Positions 33,877 to 43,384 of a stretch of DNA of 64,000 nucleotides are shown in pieces. The notes under the pieces are model-generated. The model saw only the letters and a list, made by a program, of their open reading frames with translations, was not told the origin of the DNA and made no database searches. This stretch comes from Elusimicrobiota bacterium (GTDB lineage Bacteria; Elusimicrobiota; Elusimicrobia; FEN-1173). A program made the position numbers and the translations under genes. The stretch spans positions 1 to 64,000 of the forward strand of contig JAEURZ010000017.1 of the NCBI GenBank assembly GCA_016788905.1, read 5' to 3'. Within the stretch, counting starts at the first letter, position 1, and every line of letters starts with the position of its first letter.

Positions 33877-35823
33877 TTATTTTCCACGAAATTTATCACG
33901 AAATGAACCGGGACCTTTCGGTTTGTAATTGAACGACCGACCATCGTTGGGACGTTTGTTCTTATCCCCGAAAGAAGGGCGGCCGTCACGGCGAGGAAAC
34001 TTATTGCCAAAAGAGGGAGACCCGCCACCGGGTCGGGGTTCCCGATTGCCGAAAGATTCGTCTCGTGGTGGGCGGTTAAACTTGCTGCCAGAGGACGGTC
34101 CTCCACCCGTGCGCGGGAATTTGTTGAACGGTTTTCCACCGCCATCCCGGGGCTTGAATTTGTTTCGGAACGGCTGGTTCCCACCGCTGGGCCGGGGTTC
34201 CCGATTGCCGAAAGAATCGTCTCGTGGGGGTCGGTTAAACTTGTTGCCAGAGGACGATCCGCCAACCGTGCGCGGGAATTTGTTGAACGGTTTTCCACCG
34301 CCGTCACGGGGCTTAAATTTGTTTCGGAACGGTTGGTCCCCGCCAACGGGCCGGGGTTCCCGATTGCCGAAAGATTCGTCTCGTGGTGGTCGGTTAAACT
34401 TGTTGCCAGACGACGGTCCGCCGCCCGTGCGCGGGAATTTGTTGAACGGTTTTCCACTGCCGTCACGGAACTTGAATTTGTTTCGGAACGGTTGGTCCCC
34501 ACCGCTGGGCCGGGGGGGACGACTGTCACGAGAAGGTCCACCCGATTTAAACTTGTTTCGAAAGGCGTATCCCACGTTCGGACGTTTGGCGGGATGATCA
34601 ACCGATGCGTTCGGGGGGGTAGGGCGCGATTTATTCCCAAAAGATTGCCCCTCTCTGGGTCGGTGGGCCGGGGCAGGGCGTGGACCATGCTTCGGAGGCT
34701 TATTGTATTGAAACCCAGGGATCGTCGCCCGGGGGAACGTCACCTGGATAAAACGTTCAATAGCCTTCACAAAAGACCCTTCCATGGGGTCCACCAATAG
34801 AATGGCGTCTCCCACACCGTAGGCGCGGGCCGTACGACCCACGCGGTGGACGTAATCTTCCGGAAAGCGAGGCACATCGAAATTGACCACGTGGCTGATG
34901 TTTTTTACGTCAATGCCTCGGGCGGCAATATCTGTGGCCACGAGAATCTGGGTACGCATTTGGCGAAAATCGTCCATGGCCTTTTGCCGTTGGTTTTGGG
35001 ACCGGTTGGAGTGGAGGGTCCCGACCTTATACCCTTCTTCATGGAGCCGATCCGCGATTTTGTCGGCCCCATGCTTCGTCCGACTAAAAACCAACACCGA
35101 CCGCATTTCCGTTGATTTCAGAAGCGTTAGCAGGAGACCCGTCTTTTGGGACTGGATGACGGGGTAGAGAATTTGGCTAATGCCTTCCGCCACGGTGGAG
35201 GGGCGTGCGATTTCAACCCGCAGGGGGTCGTTGGTGGCGAAAGCGGCGATACGTTCCACGTCCGCATGCAACGTGGCCGAAAACATTTGGGTCTGCCGTT
35301 TAACGGGAGCGTGCTTCAGAACCTCTTTAATGTCCGGCAGGAACCCCATGTCCAACATGCGATCGGCTTCGTCCAAAACCAGTTGTTCCACATATTTCAA
35401 AGTAAAGTTGCCCTGGCGCAAATGGTCCAACAAGCGACCGGGGGTGGCGACCACGATGTTCGCCCCTTTTTGGACCGCCTTCATTTGCATGGACTGGCTG
35501 ACCCCACCAATGATCACAGCGGTCTTGAACTTGGTATACCGCCCGCATTCCCGAAACGTCCGTTCAACCTGGGTGGCCAATTCGCGGGTGGGGACCAAAA
35601 TCAAGGCGCGCAGGCCGTCCCCTTCGTGGGTGAGCAAATGGTGAAGAACGGGCAAGGCAAAGGCCACGGTTTTTCCGCTACCCGTTTGGGCGCATCCCAA
35701 GATGTCCTTGCCTTCCAAGGCGGGGGGAATGGCCTGGGCCTGGATGGGTGTGGCCGACTTAAACCCTAAAGTGGTAATGGCCCGCACCAGATCCGGATGA
35801 AGATTGAATTGTGAAAAAGGCAT
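33877..35823 (-). CDS. DEAD-box RNA helicase with repetitive basic tail
   Basis: A 648-residue protein. Residues about 1-375 are the helicase core: Q motif (ATPIQAQAIPPAL), AQTGSGKT, the DEAD box in VLDEADRML, SAT, and HRVGRTAR. Such enzymes remodel RNA in ribosome assembly or mRNA decay. The rest is an Asn/Lys/Phe/Arg/Gly/Pro-rich tail containing three near-identical 53-residue repeats (residues 441-599). The tail resembles low-complexity RNA-binding tails of RhlE/CsdA-type proteins but in an unusually regular form. It is divergent from the MoxR operon. Confidence 0.93.
   Translation of the reverse strand: MPFSQFNLHPDLVRAITTLGFKSATPIQAQAIPPALEGKDILGCAQTGSGKTVAFALPVLHHLLTHEGDGLRALILVPTRELATQVERTFRECGRYTKFKTAVIIGGVSQSMQMKAVQKGANIVVATPGRLLDHLRQGNFTLKYVEQLVLDEADRMLDMGFLPDIKEVLKHAPVKRQTQMFSATLHADVERIAAFATNDPLRVEIARPSTVAEGISQILYPVIQSQKTGLLLTLLKSTEMRSVLVFSRTKHGADKIADRLHEEGYKVGTLHSNRSQNQRQKAMDDFRQMRTQILVATDIAARGIDVKNISHVVNFDVPRFPEDYVHRVGRTARAYGVGDAILLVDPMEGSFVKAIERFIQVTFPRATIPGFQYNKPPKHGPRPAPAHRPREGQSFGNKSRPTPPNASVDHPAKRPNVGYAFRNKFKSGGPSRDSRPPRPSGGDQPFRNKFKFRDGSGKPFNKFPRTGGGPSSGNKFNRPPRDESFGNREPRPVGGDQPFRNKFKPRDGGGKPFNKFPRTVGGSSSGNKFNRPPRDDSFGNREPRPSGGNQPFRNKFKPRDGGGKPFNKFPRTGGGPSSGSKFNRPPRDESFGNREPRPGGGSPSFGNKFPRRDGRPSFGDKNKRPNDGRSFNYKPKGPGSFRDKFRGK
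34027..34503 (-). repeat. Three tandem 159-bp coding repeats in the helicase tail
   Basis: Three in-frame copies of a 159-bp unit (53 residues). Each begins GG(D/N)QPFRNKFK and ends FGNREPRP. Spacing measured at the GGGTTCCCGATTGCC landmark is 159 bp. Copies differ by a few substitutions. Confidence 0.85.
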
Positions 35824-36011
35824 TAAGCGTCTCCGATTTTATTGAAATAATTAGACCGCAACGACCTTTGTGTCAATTGCGGTTCTGCTTTTGAGGGGGC
35901 CACCGAATTGGACCTTGCTCGGGGGAACTTTTGGGGAATGAATACGTAGGTCTAGTGTAATCCTGTTCCCTAAGCGTAGGATAATGACATATTCCATGTG
36001 GATCCGATAGC

Positions 36012-36040
36012 TTGAAATTTTATTTGTTCCTAAATAGAAT
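36012..36040 (+). promoter_or_regulatory. Sigma-70-type promoter for the MoxR-Bat operon
   Basis: TTGAAA (36012-36017) and TAGAAT (36035-36040) separated by 17 bp, about 40 bp before ATG 36080. The ribosome site GGGAGGAG follows. Confidence 0.6.
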
Positions 36041-36079
36041 ATACTTCCGTAACCGGATTTGACCTTTGGGAGGAGAACC

Positions 36080-37066
36080 ATGACCAGCGATATTCGCGCC
36101 ATCAATGAGAAAGTGAAACAAGAGAGTATTTTCGTGGAAGAGGTGTTGGCGGAGTTAAACCGCGTGATTGTGGGACAACGGTACCTCTTGGAACGCATGC
36201 TGGTGGGGCTCTTGGGCCATGGGCATCTTCTTCTGGAAGGGGTGCCGGGGCTCGCGAAAACCCTTTCGGTGCGCACCCTGGCTTCCGCCATCGAGGCCCA
36301 ATTTCAACGCATTCAATTCACCCCAGACCTGTTGCCCGCGGACGTCGTCGGAACATTGATCTACCTTCCGAAGGATGGACAGTTCACGGTCAGAAAAGGG
36401 CCTGTATTTTCAAACCTGCTTTTGGCCGATGAAATCAACCGGGCCCCGGCGAAAGTCCAAAGCGCCTTGCTGGAAGCCATGCAAGAACGTCAGGTCACCA
36501 TTGGGGACACCACCTACCCGCTCCCTGACCCCTTCCTTGTTTTAGCCACCCAAAACCCCATTGAGCAAGAGGGCACCTACCCTTTGCCGGAAGCCCAGGT
36601 GGACCGGTTCATGCTGAAGCTGAAGGTGACGTACCCCACCCGGGACGAGGAAAGAACAGTCATGGAACGGATGAGCTTGCCTGAGCCACCCACCGCGCGA
36701 AAAGTGATTACATTGGCGCGCATTGGACAAGCCCGGCGTGTGGTGGACGAAATTTATGTGGATGAAAAGGTCAAAAACTACATTTTGGACATTGTGACGG
36801 CCACCCGGAACCCGGAAGGACGGTTGGAACGGTTAAAGAACCTGATCCGGTTTGGGGCTTCCCCGCGGGCCACTTTGGCGCTCCATAAAGCGGCCCAGGC
36901 CTACGCCTTTTTGCGTGGGCGGGGCTATGTGACCCCGGAAGACATTAAAAATATTGGGCCGGACGTTTTGCGGCATCGAATTATTCTGACTTACGAAGCG
37001 GAGGCGGAAGAAAAAACCACCGATGACGTGATTCAGGAGATCTTTAACGAGGTGGATGTTCCGTAA
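36080..37066 (+). CDS. moxR: MoxR-family AAA ATPase
   Basis: A 328-residue AAA+ ATPase. Walker A is in EGVPGLAKTLS, Walker B in LLADEINRAPAKVQ, and the sensor region in LATQNPIEQEGTYPLPEAQVDRF, all hallmark MoxR segments. MoxR chaperones act with VWA proteins encoded downstream. ATG 36080 with GGGAGGAG was chosen over an in-frame upstream start at 36059. It is the first gene of the operon that includes DUF58 and BatA-E. Confidence 0.95.
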   Translation: MTSDIRAINEKVKQESIFVEEVLAELNRVIVGQRYLLERMLVGLLGHGHLLLEGVPGLAKTLSVRTLASAIEAQFQRIQFTPDLLPADVVGTLIYLPKDGQFTVRKGPVFSNLLLADEINRAPAKVQSALLEAMQERQVTIGDTTYPLPDPFLVLATQNPIEQEGTYPLPEAQVDRFMLKLKVTYPTRDEERTVMERMSLPEPPTARKVITLARIGQARRVVDEIYVDEKVKNYILDIVTATRNPEGRLERLKNLIRFGASPRATLALHKAAQAYAFLRGRGYVTPEDIKNIGPDVLRHRIILTYEAEAEEKTTDDVIQEIFNEVDVP

Positions 37067-37193
37067 AGCCCCGTCTCCCGGCTTAAAATCCACCGCAGGG
37101 CGCTGGACAACGGGGAGGGCGCCAGCTTAAAAATCTCCTGTAGAGGTGCTTGAGCGTTTTCAACCCCCTCTCCCGGCCGGTGAATCTGGCCAC

Positions 37194-37216
37194 CCTCTCC
37201 CGCCTGGCGGGAGAGG
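37194..37216. repeat. Near-perfect GC-rich hairpin, REP-like
   Basis: An 11-bp stem, CCTCTCCCGCC with GGCGGGAGAGG, around a single base, so in practice a 10-bp stem with a 3-base loop. It lies between the moxR stop and the DUF58 gene. The same CCTCTCCCG core is at 37169 and 6077. No T-run follows, so it is more likely a REP-type repeat or transcript-processing/stability hairpin than a terminator. Confidence 0.6.
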
Positions 37217-37250
37217 TAAAATTGAAAGTCCTCTTAAGTAAGGAACGATA

Positions 37251-38153
37251 ATGACATCCTTAACTGACGAAAAACCTCAAGCCACGACGGCGGACGTGCT
37301 TAAGCGTGTCCGGACGTTGGAGATTACGGCCCGCCGCTTGGTGAACGACACCTTTGCGGGGCAGTATTCCAGCACGTTTAAGGGGCGGGGGATGGAGTTC
37401 TCTGAGGTGCGGGAGTATATGGCGGGGGACGATGTGCGGTCCATTGATTGGAACGTCACGGCCCGAACAGGACACCCCCACATCAAAAAGTTTGTGGAAG
37501 AACGGGAGTTGACCATCCTCTTTTTAGTGGACGCCAGCCGCTCGCTCCATTTCGGAACGCGGGACCAATTCAAGTCGGAATTGGCGGCGGAGATCACGGC
37601 GGTTTTGGCATTTTCGGCCCTGGCCAATAACGACAAGACGGGGCTGGTGCTCTTTTCCGATCGGGTGGAAAAGTTTATTCCGCCCCGCAAAACCCGGGGG
37701 CATGCCCTTCGGTTGATTCGCGAGGTTTTAAGTTTTTCACCCCAACATCCGGGAACTTCCTTAAAGTCTGCCTTGGAGTATTTGAGCCACGTTCAACGCA
37801 AACGGGCCGTGGTGTTTGTGATCAGCGATTTTTTGGACCAGGGATATTTGAAAACCTTGTCCATTGCCCAACGGCGGCATGATGTGATCACGGTTCCGGT
37901 GGAAGACGGATGGGAAAAACGTCTTCCGGCGAGGGGGCGATGGTTGTTGGAAGACGCGGAAACCGGGAGTGCCCGGGTGGTGGATCCCACACGGGTGGGG
38001 GAACGGTTTGACCGGGCCCAACGGGAACGGCGGGAAAACCTGGAACGGGATTTCCGACGGGCTGGCGTGGATTCCATTTTTGTCGAGACCGGGAAACCGT
38101 ATTCCCCGTCCTTCCTTCGCTTTTTCCGCGAACGGGCCAAACGGATGCACTAG
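37251..38153 (+). CDS. DUF58 domain protein
   Basis: A 300-residue protein with the DUF58 core MEFSEVREYMAGDDVRSIDW followed by NVTARTGHPHIKKFVEERE, and a VWA-like fold later (FLVDASRSLHFG). It begins at ATG 37251 after AAGGAAC. DUF58 proteins are constant partners of MoxR and the Bat proteins and are thought to act in envelope or complex maturation. The stop abuts the next ATG. Confidence 0.95.
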   Translation: MTSLTDEKPQATTADVLKRVRTLEITARRLVNDTFAGQYSSTFKGRGMEFSEVREYMAGDDVRSIDWNVTARTGHPHIKKFVEERELTILFLVDASRSLHFGTRDQFKSELAAEITAVLAFSALANNDKTGLVLFSDRVEKFIPPRKTRGHALRLIREVLSFSPQHPGTSLKSALEYLSHVQRKRAVVFVISDFLDQGYLKTLSIAQRRHDVITVPVEDGWEKRLPARGRWLLEDAETGSARVVDPTRVGERFDRAQRERRENLERDFRRAGVDSIFVETGKPYSPSFLRFFRERAKRMH

Positions 38154-39053
38154 ATGAAATATCTCTCCCTCCTATTGCCTTTCTTCTTCGTTGCCTCAAC
38201 CGCGTTGGCGAAGGTTCGTTTGGAGACAACCCTTGAACCCCGGGAAGCCACCGTGGGCGATTTATTGGTTTTGCAGATTAAAACGGTGGCGGACACCCCT
38301 GGCGCTTGTCGGTTGGATTTGGAGAAGACCGCGGGACCTTTCGAAGTGGTTTCCATTTCGTCCGGGCCGGACCGTCTAAGCGGCGATCAGGTGGAACGGG
38401 ACTTCCAGGTCACCCTGACCTTGTTCGATGTGGGGGTTTCCACTCTTCCGGCACTCACCGTAACTTGCACGGAACAGAAGAAAACATCCGAAGTCAAAAC
38501 ACCTGAAATTCCCGTGACCGTCAAAAGCGTTCTGACCGCAGAATCAAAAGATATCCACGGGCTAAAAGGACGTCTCCGAAAAGTCTGGAACCGCCCGGTG
38601 GTTATTGGGCTCCTCATCCTCCTTGTGGTTCTAGCGGTGTTGGTTTGGTGGGTTCGGTTTCGACCGGGCCGGCCGGGTGCAAAACCGCCGGGCCCGCCAC
38701 CGGTGCCGCCCCATGTTCGTGCGTTAGAAGACCTGCGGCGATTGGAAGAAGAACTTACCGCACCGGCCAAGGTTTTTTACAGCCGGTTAACGGATATTTT
38801 GCGGGCGTATCTGGAAGGGGCGTTTCAAGCGCCCGCCATGGATCGGACCACCGCGGAGATCGCCGCGGAACTCAAACTCATCTCCATTTCAACGGACCAA
38901 CGGATGGGGCTTCGCACGGTTTTAGAAGATGGGGATTTGGCTAAGTTCGCTAAATTGGAACCAACGGAAGAAGAACGATTGGCGGATTTTGAACGGGTTC
39001 GAGATTTTGTGGTGGCCACGAAGCCCGCCCCAACCACGGGAGGGAGTAAATGA
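38154..39053 (+). CDS. BatD/DUF4381-like membrane-anchored protein
   Basis: A 299-residue protein with signal peptide (LSLLLPFFFVASTALA), a periplasmic beta-domain of BatD character (about 20-140), one membrane segment (VVIGLLILLVVLAVLVWWV), and a cytoplasmic helical domain after a Pro-rich linker. The layout matches the short BatD-like/DUF4381 protein between DUF58 and BatA in this operon type. Stop overlaps batA start by 4 bp. Confidence 0.75.
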   Translation: MKYLSLLLPFFFVASTALAKVRLETTLEPREATVGDLLVLQIKTVADTPGACRLDLEKTAGPFEVVSISSGPDRLSGDQVERDFQVTLTLFDVGVSTLPALTVTCTEQKKTSEVKTPEIPVTVKSVLTAESKDIHGLKGRLRKVWNRPVVIGLLILLVVLAVLVWWVRFRPGRPGAKPPGPPPVPPHVRALEDLRRLEEELTAPAKVFYSRLTDILRAYLEGAFQAPAMDRTTAEIAAELKLISISTDQRMGLRTVLEDGDLAKFAKLEPTEEERLADFERVRDFVVATKPAPTTGGSK

Positions 39054-40042
39054 TTTTCGCTCACCCCAAAATTCTTTGGTTTCTGGCCCTCCTTCCCGTG
39101 CTCGCTTATTACGATTACCGGTGGGGGTTTTTGGCTCGGGCCAAGGTGACCTTTTCGTCTCTCGCTTTGTTGGGCGGGGGCCTCGCCCAACGGCCCGTGG
39201 ACCAGATCCTTCGAACCGGGTTACGGCTCCTGGGCCTGGGGCTTTTGATCGTGGCCCTCGCTCGGCCCCAGGAGGGTCAAGAACGACGGGAAGTGACTTC
39301 CCCGGCGACCGACATCGTGCTTTGTTTGGACCTGTCCGACAGCATGCGCAGTTTGGATTTTAAGCCCCGTAACCGGTTTGAAGCCGCGGTGGAAGTCATG
39401 CGCCAATTCATTTCGTCTCGGCCGGACGACCGCATCGGGTTGGTGTTGTTCGCCAAGTATGCGTTCACCCAATGCCCACTGACCTTAGACCACGGATCTC
39501 TTTTGGGATTTTTGGATCAGCTCAAAATCGGTCTCATTGAACAGGACAGGACCGCCATTGGGTCGGCTATTGCCGCCTCGGTGGCGCGATTGAAAGACAG
39601 CGAAGCCAAAACCAAACTTATTGTGTTGCTGACAGACGGGCGAAGTAATTTTGGCGATGTGGACCCGGTGACGGCGGCAAAAGCGGCCACCGCTTTCGGC
39701 ATCAAGATATACGCTGTGGGCGCCGGGGCCCCCGGTGGGGGAACCATTGAAATTAACGATCCCCTCTTCGGGAAACGACTGGTTAAAACCGCTGAAAACG
39801 AATTGGACGAACCCACCCTGCGTGAGGTGGCTCAACGAACCGGGGGGACCTATTTCCGAGCGACCGATTTCGATTCGCTGAAACAGATTTATAAGGAAAT
39901 TGATCAAATGGAAAAAACCGAAGTGCGCGTGGAGACTTACGCGGAATACAAAGACCGCTACTTTTTCTTTTTGATGTTGGGGTTCGTGTTGATCGGGTTG
40001 GAAACCCTTTTGGCGACCACCGTTTGGAGGCGCATTCCATGA
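39050..40042 (+). CDS. BatA-like VWA membrane protein
   Basis: A 330-residue von Willebrand factor A protein. The metal-ion-dependent adhesion motif is DLSDSM in VLCLDLSDSMRSLDF, then TAIGSAIAASVARL and LLTDGRSNFGDV. Membrane helices lie near the N- and C-termini, placing the VWA domain on the cytoplasmic or periplasmic face as in BatA. It partners with MoxR. Overlaps both neighbours. Confidence 0.93.
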   Translation: MIFAHPKILWFLALLPVLAYYDYRWGFLARAKVTFSSLALLGGGLAQRPVDQILRTGLRLLGLGLLIVALARPQEGQERREVTSPATDIVLCLDLSDSMRSLDFKPRNRFEAAVEVMRQFISSRPDDRIGLVLFAKYAFTQCPLTLDHGSLLGFLDQLKIGLIEQDRTAIGSAIAASVARLKDSEAKTKLIVLLTDGRSNFGDVDPVTAAKAATAFGIKIYAVGAGAPGGGTIEINDPLFGKRLVKTAENELDEPTLREVAQRTGGTYFRATDFDSLKQIYKEIDQMEKTEVRVETYAEYKDRYFFFLMLGFVLIGLETLLATTVWRRIP

Positions 40043-41637
40043 CCTGGGTTTATCTCCCGGGGTTCCTGTGGTCGGTTGTGCCGCTCCTGGCGTTGATCTT
40101 AATGGTAGCGACTTTTCGATGGAAATCGCGGGTATTGGCCCAAGCCGGGGACCCTCACCTGTTGGCTCGGTTGATGGACGCTCGAACAGGGCGGCAACAG
40201 TGGGTGAAGGGGTTGTTCCTGTTGTTAGGGTTGTCTCTCTTGGTGGTGGCTGTGGCGGGCCCCCAATGGGGTCAGCAATTCCAAGAGGTCCATCGGCGGG
40301 GGGTGGATGTGATGATCGCCATGGACGTTTCCACCAGTATGTTGGCGGAAGACGTTAAACCCAACCGGTTGACCCAAGCGAAACGGGAATTAAGTTTATT
40401 GATCAACCGGTTAGAAGGGGACCGGGTGGGGTTAGTGGCCTTTGCTGGGACCGCTTTTTTGCAATGCCCGCTCACGCTGGACTATGGAGCGGCACGGTCT
40501 CTGTTGGATTTGTTAGCGCCGGATTTGATTCCCCGGCCAGGCACATCTCTGACCGCGGCCATTGATACGGCCTTGGCAGGGTTTCCTTCAAATTCCGCGC
40601 GGCACCAGGCCCTTGTCCTTTTGACGGATGGGGAAGACCATTCCAAACAGCTGGACGCCGCCGTGGACCGGGCCGCCAAGGCCGGATTGCGCATTTTCAC
40701 CATCGGGTTTGGGAACAAAGAAGGTGAGATTATTCCGATCCGTGACCCAAACGGAGACGTGACCGGTTACAAAAAAGACAAAGAGGGCAAAACCGTTCTT
40801 TCTAAAATGGACGAGCCCGCACTCCGAAAAATTTCCGCCAAGACCGGAGGCGCCTATTTCCCGGCCACCCAGGGCGAAGTGGAAATCACCAAAATCCTTG
40901 AGGAGATCGGGCGCATGGAAAAAAAGGATTTGGACAGCCGCGTGTTTGGCCAGGGGGAAAACCATTTCCGGTTGCCTTTGGCGTTGGCGATTCTCCTTCT
41001 TCTGTTGGAATTTCTTTGGCCGGAAGTTCAGCGCCATTGGACCCGGGTGTTCCGGGATATTCGGGCCGGGAGGTTTTTCGTTGGCGTGATTCTTGGCGTT
41101 CTCCTCTTTCCCGCACGATCCGAAGCCCTGGGACGGTATCCCCGGTCTGAAGAGTTAGCGCCTTTGGTACAAAAAGAACCGGGCAACCCGGAAACTCAGT
41201 TCAACTTGGGGCTGGCCCTTTACATTGAACAAAGCTACGCGGCCGCGGCTGAGGCTTTTGAAAAATCAGCCTCGGCAAACACCCACACCCCAACGAAGGC
41301 CGCCGCTCTCTACAACGCTGGCAACGCCCATTACCGCCAAGGGCGGTTGGAGGACGCCATTGAAAAATACAAACAGGCCCTTCGGTTGGTTCCTTCCGAC
41401 ATTCACGCCAAACACAATCTGGAATTGGCCAAAAAACTAGACGAAAAACAAAAAGAAAAAAAGAAAGGCGATGGGAAACCCAAGGACGACAAGGGAGAAG
41501 AACCTCAACCCAAACCAGGCCAAATGTCACCCGAGGACGCGGAACGTCTTTTGGAAGCCCTGGCTCAGCAAGAAAAAGAAGCCAAAGAAAAATCTGACAA
41601 ACAAAAACCTGAAGCGGTGGCGGGAGAGGATTGGTAA
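40039..41637 (+). CDS. BatB-BatC fusion: VWA domain plus TPR protein
   Basis: A 532-residue protein. Residues about 1-330 are a second VWA domain between membrane helices, with MIDAS DVSTSM in MIAMDVSTSMLAEDV and LLTDGEDHSKQL. After a hydrophobic segment near 310 comes a BatC-like part: TPRs (NPETQFNLGLALYIEQSYAA, KAAALYNAGNAHYRQGRLED) and a Lys/Glu-rich tail. In many genomes these are two genes. ATG 40039 chosen from the 4-base overlap with batA. Confidence 0.92.
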   Translation: MTWVYLPGFLWSVVPLLALILMVATFRWKSRVLAQAGDPHLLARLMDARTGRQQWVKGLFLLLGLSLLVVAVAGPQWGQQFQEVHRRGVDVMIAMDVSTSMLAEDVKPNRLTQAKRELSLLINRLEGDRVGLVAFAGTAFLQCPLTLDYGAARSLLDLLAPDLIPRPGTSLTAAIDTALAGFPSNSARHQALVLLTDGEDHSKQLDAAVDRAAKAGLRIFTIGFGNKEGEIIPIRDPNGDVTGYKKDKEGKTVLSKMDEPALRKISAKTGGAYFPATQGEVEITKILEEIGRMEKKDLDSRVFGQGENHFRLPLALAILLLLLEFLWPEVQRHWTRVFRDIRAGRFFVGVILGVLLFPARSEALGRYPRSEELAPLVQKEPGNPETQFNLGLALYIEQSYAAAAEAFEKSASANTHTPTKAAALYNAGNAHYRQGRLEDAIEKYKQALRLVPSDIHAKHNLELAKKLDEKQKEKKKGDGKPKDDKGEEPQPKPGQMSPEDAERLLEALAQQEKEAKEKSDKQKPEAVAGEDW

Positions 41638-41638
41638 G

Positions 41639-43384
41639 ATGTCGTCCATGAAACGAGCTTTATTTCTTTTTGTTTTAATGGCCTCCATGGCTTGGGGGAG
41701 TACTTTCACCTTTACGGCAAAAGTAGACAGGACCACCATCAGCATGAACGACACCTTAACCTTTCAGCTTTCGTTGGAAGGGGGGCGGGTGAACCTCTCC
41801 CAACCTCAGTTACCCGATATTCCGGGATTCCGGGCCACTTTTGCTGGACAAAACCAAAAATTCAGTTTCGTTAATGGGCAGGTATCCGGTTCGATTGTTT
41901 TTACGTATGCCCTGGCCCCCCAATCGCCGGGGGACCACGTGATCCCGCCCCTCTCAATCGATGTGGCTGGGCAAACGTTGACCACGGAACCCATCGCTAT
42001 AAAAGTGGTTTCGGGAGCGGCGCCGCCGGGGTCCGCACCTCTTTCGGGAAATGTGCGTCACGAAAGCGCGGCCAACGAGGGACGTGACCTCTTTGTGACC
42101 ACCACCGTGGACAAGCGGGTGGCCACCGTGGGTGAACAAATCACCTTGCTGTTTCGATTCTACAGCCGTCTGCAACTGATGACCCAACCTCGCTACCAGG
42201 CCCCGGAAACCACGGGTTTTTTAATTGAAGACCTCCCCCCGCAACGGCAATATGTGGCCACGGTGGGGGGAAATCAGTATCAAGTGGTGGAACTGGCATC
42301 CGCCCTTTTTCCCACCAGTTCGGGAAAGTTTACGGTGGGGCCGGCCTCCTTGGAATGCAATGTTCAAGATTTTCAAGATCCTTTCGGGGGAGGTTTTTTT
42401 CAGAACTTTTTTCAACAAGGAAAGGGCGTGGTGTTACGAAGCGATCCGATCGTCCTCACGGTTCTGCCGGTGCCGACGGAAGGGCGGCCGTCTTCTTACC
42501 GAGGCGATGTGGGACGATTCGAAATCAACGCCTCCTTTGACAAGAAATCCGCCAAGGTCCACGAACCGGTGACGCTGACCGTCACTGTTTCGGGTGAGGG
42601 GAACGTGAAATCCTTGGCCCAACCGAAATTCCCCGCCGCCCATGAGTTTAAAACCTACGAAACCCTGTCCAGCTTGAATATTGAAAAAAAGAACGGGCGT
42701 ATGCAAGGGTCCAAAGTGTTTACCACTGTCATGAAACCCGAGGTGTCTGGCGATTTGACCTTTCCGTCCCTGACGCTTTCTTTTTTTGATCCCCAGGTGA
42801 AAGCGTTTAAAACTGTTCGCTCATCGCCCTTGTCCCTCCGGGTGTCCCCCGCAGATCCTGATCCTCAAGCCGGGGGCGGGATCTCGTTCACGTCCAACGC
42901 GGAAGGCGTTCGCGAAATGGGTCGCGACATACGGTTTATTAAAACCCAGGGACCCGTGGCGCCCCAACAACCTCCGCTTTGGGACCGATCGTGGTTCCCG
43001 GCACTCCAAACCCTGCCGGGAATCTTCTTTGTTGGTTTGTGGGGCGCCCGGTTGGTGGTCCGGCACGGGAAAACACGCCTGACTCCGTCCGCCGCACGAC
43101 GGGCATTCAGGTCAATTAATAAGGCTTCTTCCTTGGAATCCCTTCATCGGACCTTTTTGGTTTATTTGGGAGCTAAAGTTCGGACCTCTCCTCAAAGCCT
43201 GACGTCCGAATTCCTCCGGCGGGAACTGACCACCAGGGGGTATCGGGACGAATTGATTCGATCGGTGGAAGAACTGTGGACAGCGTTTGATCAAGCGCGT
43301 TACACCCCGACTTCGGGTGAAATGGAATCCGTTTGGGCAAACCGCTTGGTCAAACTGATCCAGTCCCTGGAGAAAAACCCATGA
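41639..43384 (+). CDS. BatD-like protein (oxygen-tolerance family)
   Basis: A 581-residue exported protein. Signal peptide (ALFLFVLMASMAWG), long beta-rich periplasmic region typical of BatD (SMNDTLTFQLSLEGGRVNLS; FKTYETLSSLNIEKKNGRMQ), one membrane helix (FPALQTLPGIFFVGLWGARL) and a cytoplasmic helical domain. ATG 41639 follows GGGAGAGG; ATG 41648 is an alternative. Part of the MoxR-Bat operon. Confidence 0.92.
   Translation: MSSMKRALFLFVLMASMAWGSTFTFTAKVDRTTISMNDTLTFQLSLEGGRVNLSQPQLPDIPGFRATFAGQNQKFSFVNGQVSGSIVFTYALAPQSPGDHVIPPLSIDVAGQTLTTEPIAIKVVSGAAPPGSAPLSGNVRHESAANEGRDLFVTTTVDKRVATVGEQITLLFRFYSRLQLMTQPRYQAPETTGFLIEDLPPQRQYVATVGGNQYQVVELASALFPTSSGKFTVGPASLECNVQDFQDPFGGGFFQNFFQQGKGVVLRSDPIVLTVLPVPTEGRPSSYRGDVGRFEINASFDKKSAKVHEPVTLTVTVSGEGNVKSLAQPKFPAAHEFKTYETLSSLNIEKKNGRMQGSKVFTTVMKPEVSGDLTFPSLTLSFFDPQVKAFKTVRSSPLSLRVSPADPDPQAGGGISFTSNAEGVREMGRDIRFIKTQGPVAPQQPPLWDRSWFPALQTLPGIFFVGLWGARLVVRHGKTRLTPSAARRAFRSINKASSLESLHRTFLVYLGAKVRTSPQSLTSEFLRRELTTRGYRDELIRSVEELWTAFDQARYTPTSGEMESVWANRLVKLIQSLEKNP

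Noticed and set aside
33929-34688. Open frames on both strands over the helicase tail
   Set aside because: Repetitive sequence keeps several frames open; only the frame continuing the helicase core is supported.
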